Source of the DNA: Cellvibrionaceae bacterium AOL6
Lineage (GTDB): Bacteria > Pseudomonadota > Gammaproteobacteria > Pseudomonadales > Cellvibrionaceae
NCBI GenBank assembly: GCA_003265435.1
Contig: NOXC01000001.1
Coordinates: forward strand, 186,001 to 250,000
DNA: 64,000 nt
Direction: 5' to 3'
Below are positions 38,816 through 48,109 of this stretch, piece after piece. The position numbers and the translations under genes are program-made. Under the pieces are notes generated by a model. That model did not search any database, was not told the DNA's origin, and saw nothing but the letters and a program-made list of their open reading frames with translations. Numbering within the stretch: the first letter of the stretch is position 1; each line of letters opens with the position of its first letter.

Positions 38816-40464
38816 GGCGTTTCTCCTGAACTGGATTTCACGTCATTCGCAAATTTCGCTGCGAGAAAATCACCCATATCCGTATTCACACTGCGCATCC
38901 ACTGCGCCTTGGCGTCTTCGCCCAAGGTATCGGTGACTTGGTAGTCCTGACTCTTACCTTCGGCGTTTTGGCTTGTGGTTCGGTCATCCACTTCGAGAGA
39001 GAGACTCTGCTCCGCATCCACGCCTCCACCACTTTCTTCGAGTACGCGCTGAATTTGCGTTGCGATGGCTTTGTTACGTGCCGCGTCGCGGTGCTCGGGT
39101 TGCAGAGAGAGCACCTGATCATAGGCGGCAATCGCCGCACGAAATTCATGGGCCTTGAGCAAGGCGTTCGCACGGTTGTACAGGCTGTCGACCGAGCCTA
39201 TTGAGGCGAAAAGCTGTGCGGCCTGTTGATATTTTCCTGCCTCATACAAGGCTGTAGCTTGCCAGAATGGATCCTCAAAACGCGCGGCCGCTTCGTCGAA
39301 GCGATTCCTCTCAAAGAGCCACGCGCCTTGCTGGTCCTTACTGGTAAACCAGTCCACCACCTCTGCGTCGGCATCGAAACTGATAAATGACCCGAAAAAA
39401 CACAGTGCGACCACCGCTGAAATTTGACCGCTTGCCGCCGTGTTGCTCGACTTTTTTGAATTCTCCGGCCGTGTTTTGACATGCTTGCCAGTGGACGTAA
39501 ATCCACGCCGGAACCAGAGCAGCACCAATAGCATCAGTGGTCCAATCCCATAGCGCGCCATGTCTTCATACGGTACATCGTCATTGGCTTTCAAGGCGCT
39601 GCGAAAGAGTTCGCGGCTGAGTGTATCGAGCTTCAGTATGTCTTGATTGGAGACCGTCACACCGAGTGCGTGCACATTGCTGAGATCCTTCAGTGCATCG
39701 TCGTTCAAGCGAAACTGCACACCCGTATCACCGCTGCCCGACATCACCAAGCTGCCGTCGTCACTCGCGATCGTACCGCCACGAGCGCTCGCAAACTGCC
39801 ACCATATAAACGGCGCTCCCTGGGCTTTTAGTTTCTGTACTTCGCCTTCCTGAATCGCGTCGGCCAACAGCACGATGACGCCACCTCCTGCGCGCTCGAC
39901 CTCCTCTGCGGCCATGCGAATGGCTTGAGCCGCATCATCGGCGTAAAGACTGTCATTGTTCGGCATGATTCCGGGCTGGATGGCCTCGATGAAAGGCAGA
40001 AACACGCGATTGTCTTCCGTCATCGGTAAGACCTTGTGACTGCTCGACGCATAGACGATCAACGCCGTACGCCCCTCTGCACGCCAGTCCAACACATCGC
40101 GCATTTTTTGCTTCGCTCTCTCCAATCGATTTGGGCTGAAATCATTCGCGAGCATGGTCTGACTTGCCTTTAAGACAAGCACCAACGGGACCTGAGCGTG
40201 TTCATTCTCAACCACTTTCCGCCAAGCGGGACCGGCGGCCAATATCGCGCACAAACACGCGGCGCACATCACGAGGTCCAGGGGTTTGATTTTTTCCGCA
40301 AGCGATTGCCGTGGCGTCAAAGCCTGTGCCAAATGCTTGGCAATGACGTGCTGCCCCTGATCACGCGTCTGAAGTTTTCGTCTCAATCGAAAATACAAAA
40401 TAAAGAGTAGAGGTAGAGCGATCAGTAGCCAGGGCCGTAAGAAATGAAAATCAAACATGCTCAT
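38812..40464 (-). CDS. BatB-BatC-like fusion: VWA domain plus TPR repeats
   Basis: 550 residues from ATG 40464. Two N-terminal helices flank 'LRPWLLIALPLLFILYF', then a VWA domain (about 90-290) resembling BatB, a helix near 'IGPLMLLVLLWFRRG', a hydrophobic segment, and TPR repeats as in BatC ('AWLFERNRFDEAAARFEDPFWQATALYEAGKYQQAAQLF', 'ANALLKAHEFRAAIAAYDQVLSLQPEHRDA'). The MIDAS motif DxSxS is altered to K99-x-S-x-T, so metal binding of the usual type is doubtful. Its start overlaps the end of batA. BatB/BatC fusions occur in other proteobacteria; the MIDAS loss is the odd feature. Confidence 0.85.
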   Translation of the reverse strand: MSMFDFHFLRPWLLIALPLLFILYFRLRRKLQTRDQGQHVIAKHLAQALTPRQSLAEKIKPLDLVMCAACLCAILAAGPAWRKVVENEHAQVPLVLVLKASQTMLANDFSPNRLERAKQKMRDVLDWRAEGRTALIVYASSSHKVLPMTEDNRVFLPFIEAIQPGIMPNNDSLYADDAAQAIRMAAEEVERAGGGVIVLLADAIQEGEVQKLKAQGAPFIWWQFASARGGTIASDDGSLVMSGSGDTGVQFRLNDDALKDLSNVHALGVTVSNQDILKLDTLSRELFRSALKANDDVPYEDMARYGIGPLMLLVLLWFRRGFTSTGKHVKTRPENSKKSSNTAASGQISAVVALCFFGSFISFDADAEVVDWFTSKDQQGAWLFERNRFDEAAARFEDPFWQATALYEAGKYQQAAQLFASIGSVDSLYNRANALLKAHEFRAAIAAYDQVLSLQPEHRDAARNKAIATQIQRVLEESGGGVDAEQSLSLEVDDRTTSQNAEGKSQDYQVTDTLGEDAKAQWMRSVNTDMGDFLAAKFANDVKSSSGETP

Positions 40465-41437
40465 GCCCCCGGCTTCGTACTCGAAAATTCGCATTGGCGA
40501 AGCCAACGATGAACAGCACGAGCGCCACGATCAGAGCATGCGGCACCAATGACTGCCTGGGTCGACTCACCGTCCTAGTACTGGTGCTCGCGGCAATGCG
40601 GTCAATTTCGTCATAAACTTTTTGCAAGGTATCCGAGTCTTCCGCGCGATAAAAGCGTCCGTTCGTGATGTCAGCCATTTTCTGTAGCGTATCGAAATCC
40701 ACGCGATACTGCCCTTCGCCGTGCTCATCGCCGATACCAATGGAAAATATTTTTACGCCCTCCTCTGCCGCGATGTGTGCCGCATTCAGCGGCGACATAC
40801 GCGAACCTGTATCCGCTCCATCCGTCAATAAAATCAGTACCCGGTCTTCCACTTTGGAGGATTCAAAATGCTGTATCGAAAGTCCCAGCGCGTCGCCAAT
40901 GGCCGTATGCGGTCCGGCCATGGAGACCTGAGTCTCGCGCAAAATTTCCACCGCACTGTCTAGATCCCGCGTAAAGGGCACTTGTAAATACGCCCGCGTA
41001 CCAAACACGATTAGGCCAATACGATCGTGCTGTCTTGCATCGACATAACGGGCCACCACGTCCTTTACGGCATCCAGACGCGTAATACGCTCACCGCGCT
41101 CATCCGGAAAGTCTTTTTCAGCCATAGACCCGGAAAGGTCAATGGCCAGCATAATATCGCGACTGCTGACGTCTTCAGTGTGCACCGCGCCGAGTTTGAC
41201 CGGTGCGGCCAAAGCCACTACCAGTGCAACCCAAATCACGCTCGCGAACAGGACTTCAATGGAAGGCTGTTGCCGCACCTGGCTGCCCGCGCCGACTTTT
41301 GCCCCGCTCACTTTTGCGGCCAAATCAAAAAAAGGAATACGGATGGCCAATGCGCGCTGCCTGAATACGGGCAGGCCATAACGAATTAAAATCGGAAGAG
41401 GCAAGAGCAAAAAAGCCCAGGGCCATTCAAAGACCAC
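40451..41437 (-). CDS. batA: BatA-like VWA-domain membrane protein
   Basis: 328 residues from GTG 41437. An N-terminal membrane segment ('WPWAFLLLPLPILIRYGLPVF') and a second ('SIEVLFASVIWVALVVALAAPV') precede a VWA domain with an intact MIDAS motif 'DLSGSMAEKDF' and later 'ILLTDGADTGSRMSP'. A C-terminal helix is 'ALIVALVLFIVGFANANF'. The VWA domain faces the cytoplasm or periplasm depending on the second helix; in the Bat set it is thought to bind client proteins under MoxR control. Overlaps the DUF4381 gene upstream by 11 bases and the fusion gene downstream by 14. Confidence 0.88.
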   Translation of the reverse strand: MVFEWPWAFLLLPLPILIRYGLPVFRQRALAIRIPFFDLAAKVSGAKVGAGSQVRQQPSIEVLFASVIWVALVVALAAPVKLGAVHTEDVSSRDIMLAIDLSGSMAEKDFPDERGERITRLDAVKDVVARYVDARQHDRIGLIVFGTRAYLQVPFTRDLDSAVEILRETQVSMAGPHTAIGDALGLSIQHFESSKVEDRVLILLTDGADTGSRMSPLNAAHIAAEEGVKIFSIGIGDEHGEGQYRVDFDTLQKMADITNGRFYRAEDSDTLQKVYDEIDRIAASTSTRTVSRPRQSLVPHALIVALVLFIVGFANANFRVRSRGHEHV

Positions 41438-41903
41438 GCGTCGCTCCCTGCTGCTCTCGCAGCCATGTTTGCGCCTGTGCTTTTAGCGCAAAGCGATCAA
41501 CATCCGTTTGCAGAGCGAGTTGGTTGAAGTCGCTAAAGCGAACGGATTCGCTTTGCGCATTCAAATAGGCGGCCCATTCGCTGCCGGTCAGTGACGCCAC
41601 CTCAGCACGGGAAGCGACACTCAGCACGTAGCGTTTTAAAACGGCGCTCAGTTGCAGCACCGAATAGTGTTCGGGCAAGGCGTCCAATTCACGCAGGGCG
41701 GCATTGCGAAACCGAAGGCGATAGCGCCGGCGAAGCGCTCGAAAAACCAGAAGCGAGGCGGTGAGAAGGAGCCCCGCAAGCACCCACCACCACCCCGGGC
41801 CCTGCGGCACCCAAGACACGGCTTCGGGTTCGACCAAGGGGCGCATCAGGTCGAAGAGCTGATACACTTCTAAGCCCTCTAAATCGTTGTTTTGCTCGTC
41901 CAT
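41427..41903 (-). CDS. DUF4381 family protein
   Basis: 158 residues with an N-terminal region 'LEVYQLFDLMRPLVEPEAVSWVPQGPGWW', one helix 'WWWVLAGLLLTASLLVFRAL', and a cytoplasmic helical domain 'NAALRELDALPEHYSVLQLSAVLKRYVLS'. DUF4381 proteins are regular members of MoxR/DUF58/VWA operons between the DUF58 and BatA genes, exactly as here. No function known. Confidence 0.85.
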   Translation of the reverse strand: MDEQNNDLEGLEVYQLFDLMRPLVEPEAVSWVPQGPGWWWVLAGLLLTASLLVFRALRRRYRLRFRNAALRELDALPEHYSVLQLSAVLKRYVLSVASRAEVASLTGSEWAAYLNAQSESVRFSDFNQLALQTDVDRFALKAQAQTWLREQQGATRGL

Positions 41904-41919
41904 AGCGTTTATCGACTCC

Positions 41920-42855
41920 TTATCGACCCACCGCTAATGCCGCCGCCATCTGAGTATAGGTATCCTCAGCCGTGTTCAATTCCATTACGGTTGCACGCAT
42001 ACGCTCAGGCCATTGCTTTATTGTGTCGACGCGCTCACGAAAGGTCTCCTGCAAGCGCTCGTGTGCCTGCGTTCGACGCGTATCCAGCGTCATCTGTCTG
42101 TCACCGTCACTGACACTGATTTGAATATTCTGCGGCAGCGCCCGCGCAAAGGGGTCAACGACCTGCACGAGCACAAGATCATTGTGGGACGACAGCTCGC
42201 CCAAATGACGTTCGGTGCTTTCGTCCACCTCGTCGAAATCACTGATGACAATAATGAGTTGATTGCTGCCCGCCAAAGTGGCCGCCGCTGCAAGCGGTCG
42301 ATTCAGGTGCATTTTTTGACGCACGCGCTGCCCACTGTGCAAGGCGAGGTTGCACTCACTCAGTTGACGCATTATTTGTTCGATGCCACCTGCGCGTTTT
42401 CCGGGGCGATAGGCGTAAATCGCCTCATCATCAAAAACGACTGCGCCAACGCGATCGCCCTGTTTAAGAATGCCGTAGGCACTCAATGCTGCCGCCTCAC
42501 TCGCAGTGACCGATTTCATATTCAGCGAAGAACCGAAAAACATACTCATACGTTGATCGACAATGATCAGCGCACTGCGGTCTTTTTCTTCGGCATAGAC
42601 GCGCACATGAGGCTTACCCGTCCGCGCCGTTACTCGCCAATCTATCGTGCGCACATCGTCGCCCGGGCGGTAATCTCGCAATTCTTCAAAGCTCAAGCCT
42701 CGGCCACGTAAGCGTGAACCATGACGGCCCGCTAAAATACTGTGACTGCGTTGTCGTGGTAAAAAATTTAAGCGTTTTGCTTTGTGTTGCAGCCCTTTTA
42801 GATGAGAAAAAGAGGTATAAATTCTCGCATCGTAGTCCACGTTACTTTGTGTCAT
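41920..42855 (-). CDS. DUF58 family protein
   Basis: 311 residues, no helix, cytoplasmic. It has the DUF58 core 'GRGLSFEELRDYRPGDDVRTIDWRVTARTGKPHVRVYAEEKDRSALIIVDQRMSMFFGSS', whose last part is a degenerate VWA-like strand, and 'KQGDRVGAVVFDD'. DUF58 proteins act with MoxR ATPases and are thought to link the ATPase to membrane VWA proteins. A GGAG ribosome site precedes ATG 42855. Confidence 0.9.
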   Translation of the reverse strand: MTQSNVDYDARIYTSFSHLKGLQHKAKRLNFLPRQRSHSILAGRHGSRLRGRGLSFEELRDYRPGDDVRTIDWRVTARTGKPHVRVYAEEKDRSALIIVDQRMSMFFGSSLNMKSVTASEAAALSAYGILKQGDRVGAVVFDDEAIYAYRPGKRAGGIEQIMRQLSECNLALHSGQRVRQKMHLNRPLAAAATLAGSNQLIIVISDFDEVDESTERHLGELSSHNDLVLVQVVDPFARALPQNIQISVSDGDRQMTLDTRRTQAHERLQETFRERVDTIKQWPERMRATVMELNTAEDTYTQMAAALAVGR

Positions 42856-42888
42856 GTTGCACTCTCCGAGCGGGGACGTTTTGCCGAT

Positions 42889-43866
42889 TTAAGGGAGGGC
42901 CACTAATTCAATCACTTTTTTAACGACCTCATCCGAATCGATACCACTGCCCTGAGCCTGGTAGCTCAGCATCAACCGGTGTCGCAACACATCCGCACAT
43001 ATCGCTCGAATATCTTCGGGCAACACATCCTGTCGGCCGTCCAACCAGGCATGGGTTCGCGCACATTTGTCCAAACCGATCGACGCACGCGGCGATACGC
43101 CAATTTCGATCCAGCGCGCCAACTCTTCATCGTAGTTTTTTGGCGTTCGCGTCGCATAAACCAGGTCGGCCATGTAACGCGCCATCGCGTCGCTGACACG
43201 CACTTCGGCGATCTGCTCTCTCGCGTCAAATATAACTTTCTGGGACGTTAATTCTGGCGCAGCCGACGCACCGCCAGACTGAGCTGCGCGCTCTTCGTCA
43301 CGCACCAAAGCGATCACTTTGACTTCATCTTCAACGGAGGGGTAATCGATGCGTACCATCATTAAAAATCGATCGAGCTGTGCCTCAGGTAAGGGATAGG
43401 TCCCTTCCTGTTCAACCGGGTTCTGAGTCGCCATGACCATAAACAATGGCTCCATCGCGTGCGTTTTACCGGCGACGGTAATTTGCCGTTCTTCCATCGC
43501 CTCCAGCAACGCAGATTGCACCTTGGCCGGGGCACGGTTAATTTCGTCCGCGAGTACGATGTTGGCAAAAATGGGACCCGGATCAAAATGAAACTCGCCC
43601 CCCTGAGGAGTTTGATGAAAAACCTCTGATCCGGTGATATCGGAAGGCAAGAGATCCGGTGTGAATTGCACACGGCTGAACTGACTTTCAAGATTTTTCG
43701 CCAGCGCTTTAATCGCTCGTGTTTTTGCCAGACCGGGCATGCCCTCTATCAGCAAGTTTCCGTTCGCCAATAAACCAATCAAGATACGATCGATGACCGC
43801 CTCCTGACCAATAATGCTTTTTTGCATCCGGTTTTTCAGCGCATGAACATCGTCTAAGGTGGTCAT
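42889..43866 (-). CDS. MoxR-family AAA+ ATPase
   Basis: 325 residues. Walker A 'GMPGLAKT', Walker B 'IVLADEINRAPAKVQSALLEAMEER', sensor 'FMVMATQNPVEQEGTYPLPEAQLDRFLM', and the arginine-containing 'SPRASIGLDKCARTHAWLDGR' region of sensor 2. MoxR ATPases are chaperones that help mature or insert metal cofactors into enzymes, or remodel proteins, always together with VWA proteins. It heads the DUF58-DUF4381-BatA-BatB/C-BatD set and follows the cytochrome gene by 13 bases, so all probably share one transcript. Confidence 0.93.
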   Translation of the reverse strand: MTTLDDVHALKNRMQKSIIGQEAVIDRILIGLLANGNLLIEGMPGLAKTRAIKALAKNLESQFSRVQFTPDLLPSDITGSEVFHQTPQGGEFHFDPGPIFANIVLADEINRAPAKVQSALLEAMEERQITVAGKTHAMEPLFMVMATQNPVEQEGTYPLPEAQLDRFLMMVRIDYPSVEDEVKVIALVRDEERAAQSGGASAAPELTSQKVIFDAREQIAEVRVSDAMARYMADLVYATRTPKNYDEELARWIEIGVSPRASIGLDKCARTHAWLDGRQDVLPEDIRAICADVLRHRLMLSYQAQGSGIDSDEVVKKVIELVALP

Positions 43867-43879
43867 CCTGTGTACTCCG

Positions 43880-46171
43880 TTACGGTTCCATCGGCAGTTG
43901 TTGTATGTGTCGCAGCAGGCCTTGTATTTGAGGGTTTCCCGGCACCAGGGTGTTGAGGTGATGGGCGGCTTGCAAGGCAGCCTTATTATTACCCAAACTC
44001 AAATACACCTGGGCCAAGGTGTAGCTGATATCCGGATTATTAGGACTGATGGCAAAGGCCCGGCGTAACTGTCGCGCCGCCTGCTCTAATTGGCCCTGAT
44101 CTTGTAATAACAATCCATAGGTGTATATGTAAGTGCTGTTTGGCTGATTGGGTGGATCATCGCGCGCGGCGCGCTCGAGATGCTCAAGCGCCTGTACTTT
44201 GTTGCCCTGCCTAATATAACTCATCGCCAGTGCATAATGGACGACTTGAGCGCCGTCGTTGACGGCGAGCGCTCGCTTCAACACATTTTGCGCAGCACTT
44301 TCATTTTTTTCGAGCCGGTAAAGATCTGCGAGATTCACATAGGCCGGAATAAATATCGGCTCAACGGAAATCGCCTTCTCATAATGCGCCTTGGCGCCGG
44401 GCATCTGGCCCAGTGATTGAGCCAGGGTTCCGAGATTGACATGTGCAAAACCGCGATCAGCCTGATACATTTGCGCGCGGCGATACGCATCAAGCCCTTC
44501 AGACAACGTGCGTTGCTGCTGTTCGGTGAGCCCCCCTTGCCCGGGCTCCGACAGAATTGGCGCTAGCGCACGTGCCGCCTCCATACGAATGCTGTCACGC
44601 GAATCATTCAGTAAAGAATTCAACATACGCCAGCGCTCAGCAATCGGATAAGGGCTCGCTGCGGTGATCGCGGCTTGGCGTTTTAATGGGTCGTCGTCAC
44701 GCACGGCTCGGACTATGGCGACGATCGCATTTTGTCCCGGTGTGGCCACCATACGCTGTAGCGCTGAAGCGCGAATAATATCGGGATAGGCGGCATCTTG
44801 CGCGATTTTAGTGAGCTTCTGATCCGCCCCCGCAGCACCTGTATCGGCGGCATGAAAGGCTTCCGCAAAGTGCTCGCTGCCGATGATGCCTTGCGGGTGC
44901 CACTGCTGAATTTGAGACTGTGCCCATCGTGCAGACTTTGTATCGTGACAGCCCGTACAAGCATTTGGCACTCCCAGAGACGCCGTCAGATCCGGCCGTG
45001 GAATAGTATAGCTGTGATCTCGGCGAGGATCGATTTGCATATAGGTCGTTTCCGGCATGTGACAATCCACGCAAAAACCGCCTTTGCTAGATGGGGCATG
45101 CCCATGATGCGATGTCGCGTCATATTTTTTCGTGTCGTGACATTGCGTACACACTTGATTGCCTTCCAGCTTTAACTTCCCGGAGTGCGGATTATGACAA
45201 TTCGTACACGTCACCCCCGCTTCATGCATTTTGCTCTGCAAAAACGAACCCCAGACATAGTCTTCATCCCAGATTTGTCCGTCGGCGTGATACAACTCGG
45301 CGGTGATTAATGCGGGCTGATAGCTGTCGTAGTAGGCGCCCGGTGCCGCGAGATCATCGAGCGCTGCGCGACGGGAATGACAGCTTGCGCAGACCGATAT
45401 CTGAGCACTCGGGCGCAGAGTCGCAATGCTCTTCATCAGGCCATCGGTGTCCACGCGAAATAACGGTGATTGCGCGCCGATATACTGTGCAAATCCTTTA
45501 TCTGCTATGGCTGTGTCCCCGTTCGCCCAGCTCAAGTGCGCATCACTGTCGCCATGACAGGCTTCGCAACTCACATTCACAGCGCTGTATTCGCTGTGAT
45601 ACACCCCGCTATCGGGGTCGAAATTTTTGCGGTACTGCGTTGAGTGGCAGTCGGCGCACATCTGATTCCAGTTCTGGCCCATGTTCGACCAGTGAAACTC
45701 ATCTGCCGGGCCTTGTTCGGGATGCAATACGAACCAGCGCTGCCCACCCTGCGCGCTCGGACGACTGTCCCAAGCGTATGGGAAGAATTGATACTTGCCG
45801 TTGCCCGCATCGAACATGTACTGCTGTAGCGGTTCATAGCCAAAGGTGTAAGCCACCTCGAAGCGTTGTCGCTTGCCGTCGAGGTTCAGCATCTCAATAA
45901 ATAGTGCCGAACCCTCATGACTAAAGACGACGTTTTCGTCCGCTAAGTTTTGTGTATGGTTATTAAAATTACCCAGCGCACTCGAGGGCGTGGCGGGCTC
46001 CATCGCATGAAAATGATGCGACTGACGCCAATCCGCGACTTGCTCCGCGTGGCAAGCTTCGCATTGCGATTCAAGACTTTTTGCAATAGACGTTGTTGGG
46101 CATACCCCGAAAAGAAAAATAAAGACCAGCACTGCGCGCTGATACTCTGTGTGCCAAATCGTTTTGCGCAT
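43880..46171 (-). CDS. Exported eight-haem cytochrome c with HEAT-like and TPR repeats
   Basis: 763 residues from ATG 46171. After a signal peptide ('QRAVLVFIFLFGVCPTTSIAK') come eight CXXCH haem-binding motifs in the first ~400 residues, in order CEACH, CADCH, CEACH, CASCH, CTNCH, CTQCH, CVDCH and CTGCH. A region with HEAT-like repeats follows ('DDPLKRQAAITAASPYPIAERW', 'SRDSIRMEAARALAPIL'), then several TPR units ('YRRAQMYQADRGFAHVNLGTLAQSLG', 'AHYEKAISVEPIFIPAYVNLADLYRLE') to the C-terminus. It is periplasmic and probably an electron carrier or scaffold. First gene of the MoxR/Bat operon and divergent from the sulfatase. The exact reaction is unknown. Confidence 0.9.
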   Translation of the reverse strand: MRKTIWHTEYQRAVLVFIFLFGVCPTTSIAKSLESQCEACHAEQVADWRQSHHFHAMEPATPSSALGNFNNHTQNLADENVVFSHEGSALFIEMLNLDGKRQRFEVAYTFGYEPLQQYMFDAGNGKYQFFPYAWDSRPSAQGGQRWFVLHPEQGPADEFHWSNMGQNWNQMCADCHSTQYRKNFDPDSGVYHSEYSAVNVSCEACHGDSDAHLSWANGDTAIADKGFAQYIGAQSPLFRVDTDGLMKSIATLRPSAQISVCASCHSRRAALDDLAAPGAYYDSYQPALITAELYHADGQIWDEDYVWGSFLQSKMHEAGVTCTNCHNPHSGKLKLEGNQVCTQCHDTKKYDATSHHGHAPSSKGGFCVDCHMPETTYMQIDPRRDHSYTIPRPDLTASLGVPNACTGCHDTKSARWAQSQIQQWHPQGIIGSEHFAEAFHAADTGAAGADQKLTKIAQDAAYPDIIRASALQRMVATPGQNAIVAIVRAVRDDDPLKRQAAITAASPYPIAERWRMLNSLLNDSRDSIRMEAARALAPILSEPGQGGLTEQQQRTLSEGLDAYRRAQMYQADRGFAHVNLGTLAQSLGQMPGAKAHYEKAISVEPIFIPAYVNLADLYRLEKNESAAQNVLKRALAVNDGAQVVHYALAMSYIRQGNKVQALEHLERAARDDPPNQPNSTYIYTYGLLLQDQGQLEQAARQLRRAFAISPNNPDISYTLAQVYLSLGNNKAALQAAHHLNTLVPGNPQIQGLLRHIQQLPMEP

Positions 46172-46527
46172 GTGCAACCCTGCTTGTCGTCTCAATCATC
46201 TCTGCCTCAAGCACCGCTGACGATCCCAAGGTCCATTTTCATTTTTCAGTCAATTCTGTCATAGACGAATTAACGGATACAACGCATGCCGAGCCCTGAT
46301 TTCAGTTTCTTACCATGCCTGACGCGCCATCCACGAACGATATCCGTCGTTTTTTTGTTTTAGATGACAGTAAGAATGTATACGTCTTTAGAATTACATC
46401 TTAGGTCGATATACTCGGATGAACCGATGAGCCTCTAAGCACGTAGAGGTCATTGGAGCCGCACCACCCTGGTCGCCAATGCACGCTCTCTGGCGCCTTT
46501 TCTAACATTAAATGGAGTTTGACCGTG
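46172..46527. other. 356-base divergent region between cytochrome and sulfatase genes
   Basis: No gene is seen. It is AT-rich compared with its surroundings and must hold both promoters. A small hairpin, CCTCTA-AGCACG-TAGAGG, lies at 46432-46449 in the sulfatase leader. A TATACG -10-like box near 46379 has only a weak -35. Confidence 0.4.
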
Positions 46528-48093
46528 ATGACATTCAAAGCTCGCTGGACAGCGCTATTGGCGCTCGTCCTCTCCTCAACCCCTGCACTCGCCGCTGACA
46601 AGCCCAATATTCTTGTCATTTGGGGTGACGACATTGGTGTTCACAATATCAGCGCTTACAACCATGGTGTGATGGGTTACAAGACCCCAAACATTGATCG
46701 CATCGCAAACGAAGGCGCCATGTTTACGGATGCCTATGCTCAGCAATCCTGTACTGCCGGTCGCGCTGCTTTCGTATTGGGACAAAATCCATTTCGAACA
46801 GGTCTGTTAACCATTGGCATGCCGGGTTCCGACCACGGTATTCCCGAATGGACACCAACTATCGGTGACATCCTCAAAGAGCAAGGTTATGTGACCGGGC
46901 AGTACGGCAAGAACCATCTTGGCGACCGCGACGAACACCTCCCAACCAATCACGGTTTTGATGAGTTTTTCGGCAACCTCTATCACCTGAACGCCGAAGA
47001 AGAGCCCGAAAGCTACTACTATCCCAAAGACCCCGAATTCCGTAAAAAATATGGCCCTCGCGGTGTTATCCGTTCTACCGCAGACGGTAAAATCGAAGAC
47101 ACCGGACCGTTGACGAAAAAGCGTATGGAAACGGCAGATGATGAGTTTCTTGCCGCTGCGCTTGATTTTATTGACCGCGCCGTCAAACAGGACAAGCCTT
47201 TCTTCGTTTGGATGAATACCACTCGAATGCACGTTTGGACTCACCTCAAGCCGGAGTCAGATGGCGTAACCGGCATAGGCCTTTATCCAGATGGCATGGT
47301 CGAACACGACAAAGCTGTCGGTGTATTGCTAGACAAACTCGATACCCTCGGGATCGCAGATAATACGATCGTCGTGTATTCAACCGACAATGGCGCCGAA
47401 ACAATTAGCTGGCCAGATGGTGGCACAACGCCATTCCACGGTGAGAAAGGCACAACTTGGGAGGGTGGTTTCCGTGTCCCCCTCGTTGTTCGTTGGCCGG
47501 GTGTGATTCAACCAGGGCAAAAAATCAACGACATCATCTCCCACGAAGACTGGATGCCGACTTTTGCGGCCGCTGCCGGTGAACCCAACCTCGTTGAGAA
47601 GCTGAAGAAAGGCGGCTACCGTGCCAATGGTAAAAAGTGGAAAATTCATCCCGATGGTTACAACTTTATGCCGTTCTTCAAAGGTGAAGTTGCCGAGGGC
47701 CCACGTAAGGAAATTTTCTACTTTGGTGCGACTGGGGAACTGAACGCAGTTCGTTACCAAGACTGGAAAGTGCACTTCGCAACACTTGAAGGCGGTATCA
47801 ACACCGCGGTCCGCGAAACCCCGGCCTGGCCTCTCGTCATCAACCTCAGAGCCGACCCGTATCAGAAGGGCGCGCTGGAATCCGAAATGTACCTGCGTTG
47901 GTATGCCGAGAACACCATGTGGATCTTTGTCCCTATTCAAATGCAGGTCGCGAATTTCCTCAAGACCATGCCTGAGTACCCCTTCCAGAAAGGTTCCAGC
48001 CTGACCGCCAGCAACATCAGTTACCGCACTTTCGAATTGAAAGACGCGATGGAGCGTTTGCAGCAGCTAGAAGATTCAGCGCCACGACAGTAA
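46528..48093 (+). CDS. Exported arylsulfatase-family sulfatase
   Basis: 521 residues. Signal peptide 'WTALLALVLSSTPALAADKP', then the alkaline phosphatase/sulfatase fold 'PNILVIWGDDIGVHNISAYNHG' with metal-binding aspartates. The formylglycine site is C75 in 'QQSCTAGRAAFVLGQNPFRTG' (C-x-A-x-R), followed by 'VTGQYGKNHLGD' and the later metal site 'VYSTDNGAE'. The Cys type needs a formylglycine-generating enzyme, which is not in the window. Start: ATG 46528, or GTG 46525, which is better spaced from GGAG. Codon use (many GGT, CGT, AAC) is unlike its neighbours and suggests high expression. Divergent from the cytochrome/MoxR operon. Substrate unknown, perhaps sulfated marine polysaccharide or a sulfate ester. 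Confidence 0.9.
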   Translation: MTFKARWTALLALVLSSTPALAADKPNILVIWGDDIGVHNISAYNHGVMGYKTPNIDRIANEGAMFTDAYAQQSCTAGRAAFVLGQNPFRTGLLTIGMPGSDHGIPEWTPTIGDILKEQGYVTGQYGKNHLGDRDEHLPTNHGFDEFFGNLYHLNAEEEPESYYYPKDPEFRKKYGPRGVIRSTADGKIEDTGPLTKKRMETADDEFLAAALDFIDRAVKQDKPFFVWMNTTRMHVWTHLKPESDGVTGIGLYPDGMVEHDKAVGVLLDKLDTLGIADNTIVVYSTDNGAETISWPDGGTTPFHGEKGTTWEGGFRVPLVVRWPGVIQPGQKINDIISHEDWMPTFAAAAGEPNLVEKLKKGGYRANGKKWKIHPDGYNFMPFFKGEVAEGPRKEIFYFGATGELNAVRYQDWKVHFATLEGGINTAVRETPAWPLVINLRADPYQKGALESEMYLRWYAENTMWIFVPIQMQVANFLKTMPEYPFQKGSSLTASNISYRTFELKDAMERLQQLEDSAPRQ

Positions 48094-48109
48094 ACCTACA
48101 GGTTTCCAC

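Noticed and set aside
47380-47940. 186-codon frame antisense to the sulfatase
   Set aside because: Lies fully inside the conserved sulfatase gene and lacks any family motif.
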